A DNA stretch of 64,000 nt from Sanghuangporus weigelae (lineage: Eukaryota; Basidiomycota; Agaricomycetes; Hymenochaetales; Hymenochaetaceae): contig CP137319.1 of assembly GCA_033182465.1 (NCBI GenBank), forward strand, positions 1,240,001 to 1,304,000, given 5' to 3'. The position numbers were made by a program, and so were the translations under genes. The notes under the pieces are model-generated. The model made no database searches. It saw only the letters and a program-made list of their open reading frames with translations, and was not told where the DNA came from. Positions within the stretch are counted from its first letter, which is position 1; every line of letters starts with the position of its first letter. Of this stretch, positions 37,819 to 51,529 are shown piece after piece.

Positions 37819-40651
37819 ATGGCTGCCGCCGCGATGGTCTCTTCACCGTCTGGCCATATGCCCGACGAACATCACTACAATTCCTCTTGGGACTACGTCG
37901 ACACAGCGCCCAGCTTGTCACCAACGACAAGCCAGGCTTCTCATTCTCAGCAATTAAGGCCGTCCCTTTCTTCAATTCCAACAGGCAGAGAACCGTCATC
38001 TAGCACCAGCTCATCAAATCATGCGACTTCGCCGCCATCTGCTCCTTCAAAGTCGATCTCGCCACCCCCTCAATCCAACTTCGATTCTTTGACCAAGCAA
38101 GCGGCGCCACCAATGAAATGGAGGGACAGCGTATCGACCTACAACAGGCAGGATGACGCCTCCTCTGTCGCAGGTGAACAGCTGCAGGTGGTAGAACCGA
38201 CGTTTGATGAGAATGTGCTTAGGGCTCTCTGCGATATGGATGTGAGCAGTCTTCTGTTTCCGCATTTACTCAGGTCTCGTCGCTCATGCCACACGTCCTT
38301 ATCAAGTGCGGCGTTCCTCTTCTACTTGATCGGATAAAGCAGAGCATGGTGTCTTGCCGGGTGCGTCCTTCCAGATATCATATCGTAAAAGGCACTGACT
38401 CTGTTACCGTTACCCAGGAGGCCTCAGTCTTCTTCAAAAAGCGTGCTGTGCTCGAAGAAGAGTATGGAAGAAGTTTGCAGAAACTCGCAAAATCTACATC
38501 TGAAGTGTACTCGATGAATGATGGGAAGGCAGGGTATGCCATTGGTCTGTTCCATCTGTCTGGTTTCTGACACTATAGTACAGGACATTCGTCAATTCTT
38601 GGCAGTCGTGCATGAAGATTCACGAAACTATGGCTGAAAATCGAATACGTTTTGCTCAACGACTGAACGAAATGAGTGAAGACCTGGCTACTCTCGCCAA
38701 GGAAGTCGACAAAAACCGCAAGCAGGTTGGTTTCTGATCGCACGGCGCAGGCATACTTGATGGCTGATAATGATCCTCATTAGACTAAAGAACTTGCAGC
38801 TCGATATGAGCGCAGTCTACAAGAATCTGAGACTGCAATGGAGAAGAGCAAAACCCGATTTGATTTAACTGCAGAGGAACTTGAACGTGTTTTAGTTGCT
38901 AAGGAGGGAGAATCGTTAAAGGAGACGGCTATGAGGTCACCCGGTTCAGGAGGTGGTGGAAAGAGGGCACTCGGAAAGGCTGTCCAGAAGGGTGGTCTAC
39001 TGCTCAAGGGAAAAAATCCTCAAAATGTCCGTATCCTTGGCACTTTAAAGTTGGTTTATTCTTACCGTTGCCTCTAGATCCAACGGCAAGAGGACGATGT
39101 GCGAGCACGGATGTCGACGGCATCCGACGTGTATCGAAAAGCCGTGCTGGACACTCAGTCTATGCGGCAGGAGTACTTCAATTTCCAGTTGCCTCGCATA
39201 CTACGCGTGATTATATTTACTTTCATTTTTCCTTTGAAATTTCTGATTCGAATGATATCATCAGGCACTCAAAGAATGCGCGGATGAAATTGACCTAGGC
39301 ACCCAATATCATCTCACGCGATATGCATACTTGTTCGAGACCATCGTACTCAGTGACGGAACGACACTGGCTCCTCCTCCGGCAGATGATGGTATGTACC
39401 CGATCACTAGTACGCAACATTTCTAATGCGATTCCGTATTTTCAGGCCAAGGACTTAAATCTGTGATCGAATCAATCGATAATCGTGGCGATTTCAAGGT
39501 TTACATGCAAAATTACGCGTACGCACACGGAGGTCAAGCATATCGCGGTCCTAAAAGAGATGGTCCAATCGAAGATGGTTTCGTAAGACTTGAGTAGTCC
39601 AGTTCTCCAGTGTACCGCTGAACCCTTTGCTTGTTATAGCTTCCGCCTTTGCCCACCTATAGCAATAACGATAAAGTGTACTCGAATCCTGCGGCTAACG
39701 CTTCTGCAACGTCCGGGACGACCGCGCACTCAAATGGCCAGCACCAGGTCTCTGATAAGGGCCGTCCGACGTTCGGTGTAGACCTTGCCGAGCAGATGGC
39801 GCGTGATAGTGTCGAGATACCAATTGTCATGGAGAAATGTTGCTCTGCTATCGAGAAGTATGGGCTTAAGTCGCAGGGCCTGTACAGAATAAGCGGGACA
39901 ATCACCAAAGTTCTGAAGTTAAAAGAACGAATCGATAAAGGAAAGGCTTTTTATAACGAATACTTCGATTCGTGCATTGACCTGCTGTTGCCAAAACAGA
40001 CATCGACTCGGTTAATCTTGACACCGAAGAATGGTCGTCAGATATTAATAATGTTACAAGTGTTCTCAAGCTTTGGCTGCGAGAATTACCTGATCCGCTT
40101 TTGACCCAAGCTCTCCACCAGGGTTTCATTGAAGCTGCAAGTACGTTTTGGCTTTCGGATTCGGCTCCACGCTACTTCCGTCTTATATTTGTTCTTAACG
40201 CCGCTTTTAGAAATTGAGAATGACCGACTTCGCCATATTCGGCTTCACGAAAGAGTGAACGAACTTCCTGATCCTAACTATGCCACCTTGAAGTACTTCA
40301 TGGGGCATCTGTACAAGTACGCTAGCACTATCTCTCCGGTTTCTGCGCCTCGTCACTCATGTGTTTCCGTTCCCGTAGGGTGGTGCAGCACGAAGCTGAT
40401 AACGCCATGTCTATTTCAAACATTGCCATTGTATTCGGACCCACTCTGTTCGGGCTACTGTCTGGAGCTCCGGGTGGGCAGCAAGCTAACGGCATGGCAG
40501 ATGCAGCATACCAGAACAAGGTGAGCTTGGACACCCCTTCTTCTATTCTTATACTGTGGCCACGGTACCAATAACTCTGTTTCATTAGGCTATTGAGACT
40601 ATTCTTGATCATTATACCGATATATTTATTGACGAGAACGAAGAGGCATGA
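37819..40651 (+). CDS. F-BAR and RhoGAP domain protein (Rgd1/Rga7-like)
   Basis: Thirteen exons (37819-38241, 38307-38360, 38418-38533, 38584-38725, 38784-39026, 39078-39206, 39265-39391, 39446-39582, 39640-39940, 40000-40140, 40211-40316, 40379-40520, 40589-40651) give 707 residues. A Ser/Pro-rich N-terminus is followed by the F-BAR domain (CGVPLLLDRIKQSM, FFKKRAVLEEEYGRSLQKLA, ELAARYERSLQESE) and a C-terminal RhoGAP domain with the catalytic-arginine loop GLYRISG, WLRELPDPLL and NAMSISNIAIVFGPTL. Such proteins bend or sense plasma membrane and switch off Rho GTPases during polarised growth and septation. Intron 9 (39941-39999) starts with GA instead of GT yet must be removed to keep the RhoGAP frame; if retained, the protein stops before the domain's second half. 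Confidence 0.92.
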
Positions 40652-41396
40652 TTAGCAGCCCGAGATTCTCTTTTTAAACATGCCCTTCCCGACCTATTTC
40701 TTTATTGCCGTCTCCACTCCGCTTTCTCGGTTTCTCCCTCCTTGCTATATTTGTTGTTTTCACGGATACCCTGCATCCTGCAGCGCGCCGCTTTCGCTCA
40801 AATGGATTACGAGCCCTGTAATTTAATTTTCCCTGGACACGATATCCTCTTTCTTCCTTTCATCTCGATCTCTTAGTCTGTGACGAAGAGGATCAACGTT
40901 TTTTTTCTCTCTCTCTTTCTTTTCGTGTTTCGCTCGGAACAGCATGTCAGTGGACGACTTACATTATCATGATCATTATCATTATCTTCTTCCTATGTTG
41001 TGTACTTCTAAAATGATGCCCTGAGTACATAAGATAAGCTAATGGCGCCTGAGCCTCGGAAGTTTGGGAGGTCTGCTGATGCCTGCAATATGCATCGGTA
41101 ATAAGCGAAAATGACATGTGTGAGGTCATTGAGTGATACAATGATGCGAACAAATAAAACGATATGACCGAGAAGCAGGAGGGAGAAAAGCCGGAAAAGA
41201 AATCCAAAGGAAACGTGTTCGTGAACGTGCGCAAAATGTCGGATGGTCGTCGCGAGAAAAGCGCGCCTCGTGAGTGCTTCATCAGGTGTCATTACACTAA
41301 TTTGAGAAGAAGAAAAGAGTTTGATAGCAGCAGGGTTGAGTAGAGCAGAGTTGTAGTTGCCATTAGCGCATTATCACAAGGGGGGAAACCTCAGAA
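40652..41396. other. Convergent intergenic region
   Basis: 3' flanks of the RhoGAP (+) and F-box (-) genes. Contains a short ATCATT-type tract (about 40968-40990). No gene supported. Confidence 0.6.
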
Positions 41397-42742
41397 CTAG
41401 GGGCTCGGAGAAATAGACACGGGACGCCAGATCCCATCGGGAGTGCGCGCCCAATCGGTGCCGGAGGGGAATTTGACTCGGCGGAGAGACGGGGCGACGG
41501 CGGACCAGGCGGAGCAGAGGGAGTGTTCTTCGACTTCGTTACGCACGCCGATGACGCCGTCGACGCTGGTCGGGGAGAGGTCGAGATGCACGAGGTGCTG
41601 GAACGCGCCGAGTACCTGCGTTAGAGCTGACAGGAGCATCTGCGGAATTTACGGTACGGAGAAGCGTCCGAGTGCCCGAGGAAAAAGAGAGACATAGATA
41701 GAAGAAGGAAAGTTCAGTCAGGTTTTTCCGTGAGCGGTGCAACGGGGCGTTAGAGAGCAGACGGGAAATTGGGCTGAAATGGGGAAACATGAAAAGGGCG
41801 TGGCGTAAGGGGTGTCGTTTAGTAGTATACATGATATGGCGCGGAAGAAAAAAAAGAGGAAAAGGAATCAAAGGCGTGAAGAAGAATTCGGATACTTACC
41901 ATTCCGGAGAATGTGAAGTGCAACGTGTGTCGGAGGGCCAACCGCATGCGGAGCGTCTCCAAGGCCGTGAGATGCTTTGAGATCGTGAGCAGTTGGGTCG
42001 GCGTGATTGATAATGCGCTCAGGTCGAGTCTGCGGATAGGCCGTGTGCTGTGTCCCAGAGGTGCGAGCAGCGGACCGGAGGGCTCGTGTCCGCTCAAGAT
42101 GAGTGTGGATGCAGGTCTACCAGGGATGATTGAGCCGGCGCAGTGCAGGTCGCCGCGGAAAGTCTCCAGGAAGGGTATGTCCTGCGGACGCAGCGCAAGT
42201 GGGTTCCGATGGTCCGGAAGGTGTAGGTACACTATCGATGGCTGGGTACGGAGGAATGACTCGACGGGCGCGTCCACGCTACCGCTGAGCGCGAGTCTGC
42301 GGAGCCGAAAGGACGATCCGGCGAGTAGTGCATTGTAATCAAAGCCCGGTGGTAGGCCAGCAAGATGCAGCTCGAGCACTTCAGTCTGGCTCGCACTTTG
42401 GAGAAGAAACTTTAACGAAGGAAGTACGTCTGGAGCGAGAAGGCATTCGTGGTGTTTACGCGCCCGATCGCGTGTCCAACGGACCACGAGACGCCGGATG
42501 CATTGCGCAAGGTACGGCCGACGGACTATAGCAGTGTAGCAATTGACGAAGCGTCGAGGAGTCACGATTGTCTCTGGATCACTGTCAACCGAGTCTATGA
42601 TGACTATATCGCTGTAGAGGAGACGTTCGCCGACGCTCTGTAGTCGGCGAGAAGCGCGGACTAGAGCACAGATAGAAGGAGGATTTAGATGGGCGCATAC
42701 GGCGGAGAGAGTTTCGTTAGGGAGGTCATCGAGGTACGGCAT
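41397..42742 (-). CDS. F-box protein with leucine-rich-repeat-like region
   Basis: Two exons (42742-41900 and 41639-41397) give 361 residues. The N-terminus MPYLDDLPNETLSAVCAHL with ICALVRASRRLQSVGERLLY is a typical fungal F-box, which docks to Skp1 in SCF ubiquitin ligases. The remainder contains irregular leucine-rich segments (TEVLELHLAGLPPG, FRLRRLALSG, IRRLDLSALSITPTQLLTIS, FQHLVHLDLSPTSVDG) that would form the substrate-binding part. Agaricomycetes have very many such genes; the target cannot be predicted. Confidence 0.8.
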
Positions 42743-43293
42743 ACGGGAGGAGAGAAGGCACAGTGGGTGAGATGGAAGATTGAGAGGATGATGCGCATAG
42801 TGCCACTGAGAGCCTGAGATGGGATGAGACCAGAGCAGTGGGAGTAGAGAGAAAGAGTAAGCGCAGGGAGCCAGACCGCATTTCTTTCTGCGTCCGACAC
42901 TGTTCAGAGATTTCTCCAGCCTGTTGCCAATTCAATTCAGTTCCGGTCGTCCGCTACCGACCCTCCCACAGTATCCCACGCACGCAGCGCCGGCGGCTGC
43001 ATTGATTCATACGCAACCAAGTCATGACCGACACACACTGGCAGTGGTCGTTGGCGTGGAATCGCGACTCTCAGCGTCTCCACAGGATCAACTCAAAACA
43101 GCCAAACATGATCAGTCACAACTCAAGGCTTCGCATCCAGGCACACCTCATTTTAAGCTTATGGCTCACACCAAACCACACACCGTGAGAACACATTATT
43201 CCGTTCAATGCACATTTATTGATAGCGCATCAAATAAGGTTACAATAGATATAGTACAACTATAATAATCGGATATGGAAGGAGATAGTCAAA
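42743..43293. other. Intergenic region
   Basis: Between H3 (locus 2) and the F-box gene, both on the minus strand; it includes the F-box promoter. No gene supported. Confidence 0.55.
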
Positions 43294-44593
<1,300 letters not shown>

Positions 44594-44873
44594 TCATTTT
44601 TCCTCATCTGTGTTCGCGTTTCTGTCCTCTGCAAGATGTATTTCTCTTGTATCATTAATGCATATTAATCTTATTCTCGGGATGAAAACCCAAATCTTTT
44701 TTGGTGTGATATAAGTGTCATTAATGATGGTGACCTGTGCTATCTAGTGGCTACGTGTACAGTACAAGTTGATGCCTGGGTAGTTGGCGTTGCTAGGGGT
44801 ACATGTGTGACTATCAATACAGTCGAGGTGTCCTAATGTCTATGTCCAATCGTGTCCATGTCAAGTACATGTA

Positions 44874-46935
44874 TCATCGAGTGCGTCCACGTATACTGAG
44901 TCCGCCATTCCACTTTCCAATATTCCACCCTTCACCTTCGAGCGCCTTCTTCACTGCGGGTCCAAGAACCGCAACGCCATTAGATGAATGACTCCCACGT
45001 CCCGTAATGATGCGTAACGGACGTGCAGGCGACACCCATCCTTCGGCTAGGACCTCGCGAACAATGGTGAGTGCTTCGGACGTCGTGCAATAGTGTATGT
45101 CTACCACGTCTGTGTCTGTTCCTGCAAACCTAGAAAACGTGAAAGAATTAAATGATAAGGGTGTATTCAGATTACGAGTTTTGGGAGGAGTAAAGCTCGT
45201 ACCGTTTCCCGTCCACAAGTTCCCTCATGGCGTCCAACTGTAGCTTGCGAACCTCGGCTTGGTGACGCTGTGCTTCCTGCGCATAGAAGAGCGCGACCTC
45301 TCCGCCGCGGTTACGCGCTCCTCCAGTGTTCCAATGCCGACCTGCCGTGCGCAATGCTTCGTCGCGTCGAGAATGACACGCTTCAATGCGCGATTTGTAA
45401 CTGCCTAGAACGGCTTTACCACGACCTGCGGTTCCATAACCATTCGTAGGGCCAGGCTTGTTGATGGGCGCTCGGGGTTTTCTGCGAGGAACGTTGAGAG
45501 GATTGTATGATGGGATATAAGCAGCCAGTGGGTGTACGTCGGGTGGCTTGGGGCGAGCGGGCGAAACGGTCTGCCAGGCGTTTTTGCTCGGCGCTGGTGG
45601 CGGTCGTTGTCTCGGAGCAACTGACGGTGGGACTGTAGGTATCGTAGTCCTCGGGGAAATAGGTGAGACAGGTGCAGAGCCTGCTGAAATGGGTGCAATC
45701 CTGGTTGTAAGCGAACTTTGCACAGACGAGGAAGTGGCAGGCAAAGAATATGCTGGGGAATGATAGACTCCCATTTCCTGTCCACTTTCCCCGTCAAGTT
45801 CCAATTCATGCAGGAGCTTCACAAGCTCCAGAGCTACGTCCGGGGAACCACCTGCTGTGACCAACGATAATTCAGCGTCATCATAGAGCCGTTCCCGGGC
45901 TTCTGAATCCAGTCTATCGAAGTCGAAGTCCGGAGAGGCTCTTATAAATTCCATAAGCGACAAGAGAACTGACTTTCTATCTTCTGAGGTAGATTCATTG
46001 TCTCGTGGATCTTCTAGCGATTTGAAGGCTGCTCGGAGAGCTTCAGCAGGTGTTGAATATTGAGGTTTATGGAAATATGATTGGAAATATGATGATGACC
46101 AGCCCAATAGAGATTCGAGGTAGGATGAAAGGGAAGCCACTTGGTTCCATGGATCGCCACTGGAACGGATCTGTGACTCCGGTCGGATGTGTTGTTGTTG
46201 GCGGATATCATTGATCGTGATGGTCTTTCCCTTAGCTTTGCGTTTCTTGTTAGAAATAGAGATAGATGGAGGCCGGTTGGAGGATGCTTTCGGTTTTCTT
46301 CTGGAAATGACAGTCCACTGTTCAATTTCTTCGTCAAGTGACTCATCCTCAAGACCGCGTTCTTCTAATTCCCGAACGTACTCTTCGCTCAGAAGATCCT
46401 CCACGATTCTCTCCATGTCAAAGTCAGATGCTTCTAGTCGGGCTTTCAAGCTCTTCGGAGGCATGTGTGGAAATGAGGCTCGCAGAAAGGCCAGAGCGGC
46501 ATCGGGCTGAGTGGATGAAACCATTTCACCACTTGGTGAAGTGGAGGACTCAGAACTCGAGCTTGCACTCGGCGCAGTCTGCGAAAAGACGCTGTCGGCA
46601 TCTCGACTGACACTGTCTTCCGTCGTCACAGAAGCCCCGGATAACTGTAAATCACGAAAATCCTTCGCGAGATCGTCTTGATCAGCCGCAGCGCTTGAAG
46701 CTAATACAGTAAGCTGATCCCGAAGCGTCCTGAGGATCTCTTCGTCGGGCTTCTTTCCGGAAAGATGATCCGCCACGAGGAGGGCTACTATAGTGGTGTC
46801 TAAAGGTGGGCAGAATTCTGCCTAGGACAACGATGACTTATATGAGCATGATGCGCTACGATCCGGTGATACAGAGCTTGCATTCACCTCTAGGGTTACT
46901 TGCAAAGATGAAACTTCAGGTGATAGGTCTTCCAT
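44874..46935 (-). CDS. CUE - DUF1771 - Smr domain protein (Cue2-like)
   Basis: Three exons (46935-46888, 46821-45203, 45129-44874) give 640 residues. An N-terminal CUE-like segment (AALAFLRASFPHMPPKSLKA with DMERIVEDLLSEEYV) would bind ubiquitin. A long disordered middle follows, then DUF1771 (SRRDEALRTAGRHWN...VALFYAQEAQRHQAEVRKLQ) and a C-terminal Smr domain (VVDIHYCTTSEALTIVREVL, LRIITGRGSHSSNGVAVLGP). This order matches Cue2/N4BP2-type proteins; Cue2 cuts mRNA at collided ribosomes in no-go decay. The Smr entry motif reads DIHYCT where DLHG is usual. The first exon (MEDLSPEVSSLQVTLE) was found by joining across a canonical intron. Confidence 0.85.
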
Positions 46936-47236
46936 AATGACTATGTCTTGCAACGAGCTGAAATAAAGGGATAATGATGAAGAATAAGAAGAAATGTGCC
47001 TTGAGCTGGTGGGTCAGAGTACGGTGCTGGGTGGCAAAGTGTGTGGAGTGCAAATAAGGTTCTGACCGGCTAGCACATGTGAAAATACTTCCGTATTAGA
47101 ACCATTACCTGGCATTACGTCCTGTGTCGGAAGTAAGCTGAAAGCAACTTCCGCCTCATCCTCATCCTACCGTATCCGTGACAACTGTACTCTAGTATTG
47201 ATATACCTCCTCCCTCTGATACAGAGCATCTCCACA
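46936..47236. promoter_or_regulatory. Divergent promoter region, Smr protein / DUF2015 protein
   Basis: A 301-bp head-to-head spacer; no recognisable motif. Confidence 0.4.
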
Positions 47237-47873
47237 ATGCTATTCTTGCTTTCGTTCCTCGCGTTTACCTCTCTCCTTATCCTTTGTAAGTTATACTCTT
47301 TGCTTTGTTCAATCATTGCGTAGTAGGATATGCTTGTGCAATGCCGATAGGCATTCAGCAACTGCGTGCATATCTTCAACACCGATGCTGACGAACCGTC
47401 TCGTCCTTTCTAGTGGCCGTTTATTACAGACGCATCATCATTCCTCACCTGCCATCGCGCATCCGCTCCCGGTTTCCGTCCCTGTCGAACTATCAGCCCC
47501 TTACGACGTTCTCCGAACAGGTCGGTCAGGGGCTGAGCAGCTCCGCGTTCGACATCGAGGCGAACATCCGCGATGGTGACCCTCGTGCTGGATTAGACGA
47601 GGAGGGCGTACGTGAAGTGCAGGAGATCATGCGTAGGCAGCGCGTCACGTAAGCTTTGTTGCAGTCGTCCTTCGTGGGCTAGTAGAGATTGACGCTGATG
47701 GTGACCTTGTGCGATAGGTTCGATCAAGCAAGGTTGATCAGACACAACAGGATACTCGCAGCGAATGGGATTGATTCTTCTGGTGAGCGTCTACCTGGCT
47801 TACCTGATGCAAGAAGCTGAGTTGTTTGCTTCTAGGTATGCCATTGGACTCGAAAGCGGTTACTCGCCTATGA
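47237..47873 (+). CDS. DUF2015-family small membrane protein
   Basis: Four exons (47237-47285, 47414-47648, 47718-47782, 47836-47873) give 128 residues. A single N-terminal membrane anchor (MLFLLSFLAFTSLLILLAVYY) is followed by IPHLPSRIRSRFP, TTFSEQVGQGLSSSAFDIEA, NIRDGDPRAGLDEEG, the helix EVQEIMRRQRVTFDQARL and the end GMPLDSKAVTRL. This pattern is the fungal DUF2015 family, whose function is unknown; the helical part resembles a UBA/CUE-like fold, which is only an impression. The small exons make it easy to miss. Confidence 0.8.
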
Positions 47874-48195
47874 GGCTGTGACTTCCTACTCGTGTCTTCT
47901 TCTGGATTACAGATGGATCTTTGTACTGCTGGATTAATATTAGCGTTTTGACATATTCTTCCCATTCTATTACGTTTGTATCCCTGTAATGTAACTGCGC
48001 ACTATGTTGCTGTTCTTCCCTCACGTTATTTTGGATATCCTCCTTGTTATCCTTCCATCACTCAATTTTGTCTACTCGAATTTGTTGTAGGCTACGCGAT
48101 CGTACTGCAACCCAATTACCAGGAAAGATTTCTCCCATTTGCAGAACAGAAATGCAGTGTACAAGGAATCAGATTGAGATGATGCGTTAGCTTAC
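47874..48195. other. Intergenic region upstream of SIR2-type gene
   Basis: A 322-bp spacer between two plus-strand genes; probable promoter, no motif recognised. Confidence 0.4.
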
Positions 48196-51009
48196 ATGAT
48201 ACAACAGCAATCGAATCGCCACATTGCACCAAAAACGGCAGTCGAGCGTTCTTTACTTATAACCTCCATCCTGTTGTGTAGACCGGGTCTTATGTCGACC
48301 GGCCCCAAAGTATTAGTGGCCAGACAGCCAAGACAAACGGCCGCTTCACACTCGGGGAAGATTGTGGCACTCAATGACAAGAACGCGTCCCTAGTAGACG
48401 AACTTGATCTGTCGGTAGACTTTGATAGTGATGTGGAGGACTCGCTGGCTACCGATTTATGGGAAGATTTAAAGGATGACACACAAGAAAGTTCCCTGCT
48501 TAAACAATATGCAGTGGAGCTTGGATACTCCGACAACATGAAGGAATTTTGGGACTATTATGACCAAAGTGCGTGTTCATTCCTTTTAAGTAATATTTCT
48601 ATCGGCATGATTCAATCCCTGTTTCCAATGAGATGACTTTACTTACCTTTAAGTATTTTTTAGTGAAAACTTTATGCCCTCCCCACGTAGTGGAAGCCAT
48701 GCTCTCTTATCTTCGGTCTAGAGGTGAGCGTCTAAAAGATCGAAAGCATATGTCTGCTTCCAATTAGCATTACGATTCTCTGACTTCGAGCTCTAGGAGT
48801 AGAATTGTGGATCAAGCGATATGTGATTGACTCACGCAAGCCGCCTGAGATTGCGTTTTACGCACTGGGTGTCCTCCTAGTAAGCCTGTCTCCCCTGTAC
48901 GAGAGGAGACTCCCTTATTGTGAAAAAGACAAGGCAACAACGCAAATTAGATGAAAAGGCTCGGCTGTCGCTTTTAAAGGCTGCCACTTTCCGCGTGTAC
49001 GTTACCATCGCAATTCTCTATCTAGGATTGTGAGTGTACTGAATAAGGATGATTACCTATCTGTCAGTATGCGTCGGCGTGCGCCGAAGCCTATCGCGGC
49101 ATACGCGTCGCTCGCTGCTGTTGCGGCTCGCATCAGACGTGCGCAGCGCATCATTGTACTCTCTGGAGCAGGTATCAGTGAGTCCTTTCTTGGACGCTTG
49201 TTCGAAATAACGTGAGAAATTATTTTGTGTACCTTAGGCGTTTCCTGTGGAATTCCGGACTTCCGTTCGCGTGACGGCCTCTATGCTCAGTTGTTTTCGA
49301 GCGGTGCCTATGATTTAGATGATCCACAACAAATGTGAGTCGTGAGGCTTCGCGGTCGCGCAGTCGTCGATGCTGAATTGCCAAGGTTTGACATCAACTA
49401 CTTTAAACACAACCCCTATGGTAAGTAATTCTACGCTGCGCAGTCTTCGTTACAGATAACTGACAGAAATATTCGTTAATTGACGGATGCAGTCTTTTAG
49501 TGAGCAATATTAATTTTCTCCCTTGAATGCTAATTGATTTCTGGCTCAACTGTTTAAAGCTCGTTTGCGCAGTTAGTCTTCTTTAGTCTGTAAATTGTAC
49601 AAGAAGCTTACAAAATTCATAGCAAGATATACCCTTCGAATTTTACGCCATCGCGCAGCCACCGCTTCATCAGGGAACTAGAAAAACGCGGAAAGGTATG
49701 TTGGTCTCGTTTCATTGCGCTTCTCTTGCTGACGCGCTTTTCAAGCTTCTTAGAGTACGTACCAATGGCTTACACAGTAAAAGGGTGTGCGATTCCAACA
49801 CTTGTCCCGTTCCAGAATTATACCCAGAATATCGACGGCCTAGAGGCAAAGGCGTGTATCTCGAAGGTTTATCAATGTCATGGCTCGTTTGCAACAGCAA
49901 GATGCATTACCTGTAGGGTCACGGTGCCCGGCGACTTGATAAAGGATGACCTTCTTGCTCAACGAGTCCCACTATGCACATCCTGCAACTCAGAGGAAGA
50001 TCTCAAGCCTAAGAAGGTACGGCGGAGGAAGAAGAAAAAGAAACGCAATGATGGATGGGAGAGTGATGACGATGAAGAGCTGACCCCGCTGCCTCCCGGG
50101 ATAATGAAGGTTGGACCCAGTCCATCCGTTAATTTTTTCTTGCATCCGACCTGACACACTAGAATACAGCCTGGTATAACATTCTTTGGAGAGAAGCTTT
50201 CTAGGAATTTTGACAGGAAGGTTTTCCGCGATATCAAGGGTGCGGATTTATTGATAGTGATCGGGACCTCAGTGAAAGTTAGACCCGTATCTGAAATTAT
50301 CTGTAAGTGTTTCAGAAAGTCACACAGATTCCGTCGTTGTTAACTAAACGCTTTGGACCTCAGCACACTTGCCTCATCAAGTAGAGACCGTGGGTTTCCA
50401 ATTCGTGTCCATGAGAAATCTATTTCATTTTTTTCTTCCAGATTGTGATCAACAAAACACCGTTGCCTCACTTCTATCCGGACGTGGGTATTGTTCCCTG
50501 AGTATCATATATGCATACCACTTACCAATTCACGATAGTACCAACTTCTCGGAGATGCGGACATTGTCGTAAAACATCTTATTCGTTATCTTGGCTGGGA
50601 TATAGACGCCGGCAGACGCTACACGGACGACATTTTATATCGCGATCCACAGAGGAAGCACAGCGATACATACAAAGTCATCGGAAACAGGTCAGTAGTG
50701 GAGTTTTTTAATTGAATTTATTGCGCAGCGGTAACTCATGGACGGCGTTGTGCGTTAAGTGGCGTCATGCTATTCGAGGGAGCTGAGGGCGGGCGTTATG
50801 TCGCCGACCTAATTGCTGAACGGAAGGCACGAGGACTGGATCCTAACTCATCCGATGGTGTTTGGACTGGTTACTTAACGGAGTCAGATAGTAGCGAATC
50901 CGAGGACGGAGGCCGGGAGGCGATGACTAGGGAGGATGAAGGTCAGGCGAGGAAGAGGCCGAGGAGATCACTGAATCAGAAGCCGTCGGATTTTAGAACT
51001 GGATGGTGA
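48196..51009 (+). CDS. Sir2-type NAD-dependent protein deacetylase (class I sirtuin)
   Basis: Fifteen exons (48196-48568, 48664-48723, 48797-48879, 48929-48996, 49026-49177, 49238-49334, 49386-49420, 49604-49695, 49746-49754, 49816-50109, 50170-50302, 50364-50380, 50442-50483, 50539-50690, 50760-51009) give 618 residues. Catalytic core: IIVLSGAGISVSCGIPDFRS, IYPSNFTPSRSHRFI, NYTQNIDGLE, the active-site histidine in VYQCHGSF, two zinc-binding CxxC pairs (CITC, CTSC), ITFFGE, LLIVIGTSVKV and LFEGAEGGRY. It resembles yeast Sir2/Hst1, a histone H4 K16 deacetylase. Exon 9 is a 9-nt microexon encoding Leu-Leu-Arg of GKLLRNYTQNID. A Lys/Arg-rich then acidic insertion follows the second CxxC. An alternative start at 48292 would remove 32 residues; the true start is uncertain. 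Exon 15's acceptor (TTAAG) is weak. Confidence 0.88.
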
Positions 51010-51529
51010 AGTATTTATTATACATATTTATCTTCTTTTTACTGTTACTTTTCATTGGCAAACTCCTTTTGGTTTGGTTTGGATTCTTTCATCTATACAT
51101 CATGACATACAATAGATTGACACCCTGTAGAACTTTTGTTGTTTTGTTTTTGCTTTGATAATCATTTCGCGTTGGAGTAATGTCTCCCCACAAACTTGAA
51201 ATTCGATCTGTACCACCATTGCCTATCGTCGACGTTGAGAATGGCGGTGTACAGGATGATGATGACAAGCCGAGGCAGACGTACAATGGATGCGAAGCCC
51301 CTAAGAGAATGGGCCGAGATGCGGGCATGTGTCATCTGATTTCTTGTACATCCTAAATCTAAATGGTGCTACGTAGAGTCGTCTCAGTCTTCTTTTTACC
51401 ATCCATCTCCATCTCAGGCTCGCTTTATAACCTCGCCTCTTCCTTCTCCCCGTCTCATCACTCACCCCCTTTCTTCGACGTGTCACTCAGCTTCAGGAGC
51501 AGAGCACTTACTCGACTTCACGAAACAAG
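51010..51529. other. Intergenic region
   Basis: 520 bp between SIR2-type gene and the next plus-strand gene. The last 150 bp are pyrimidine-rich (CTTCCTTCTCCCC-type tracts), consistent with a promoter. No gene supported. Confidence 0.5.
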
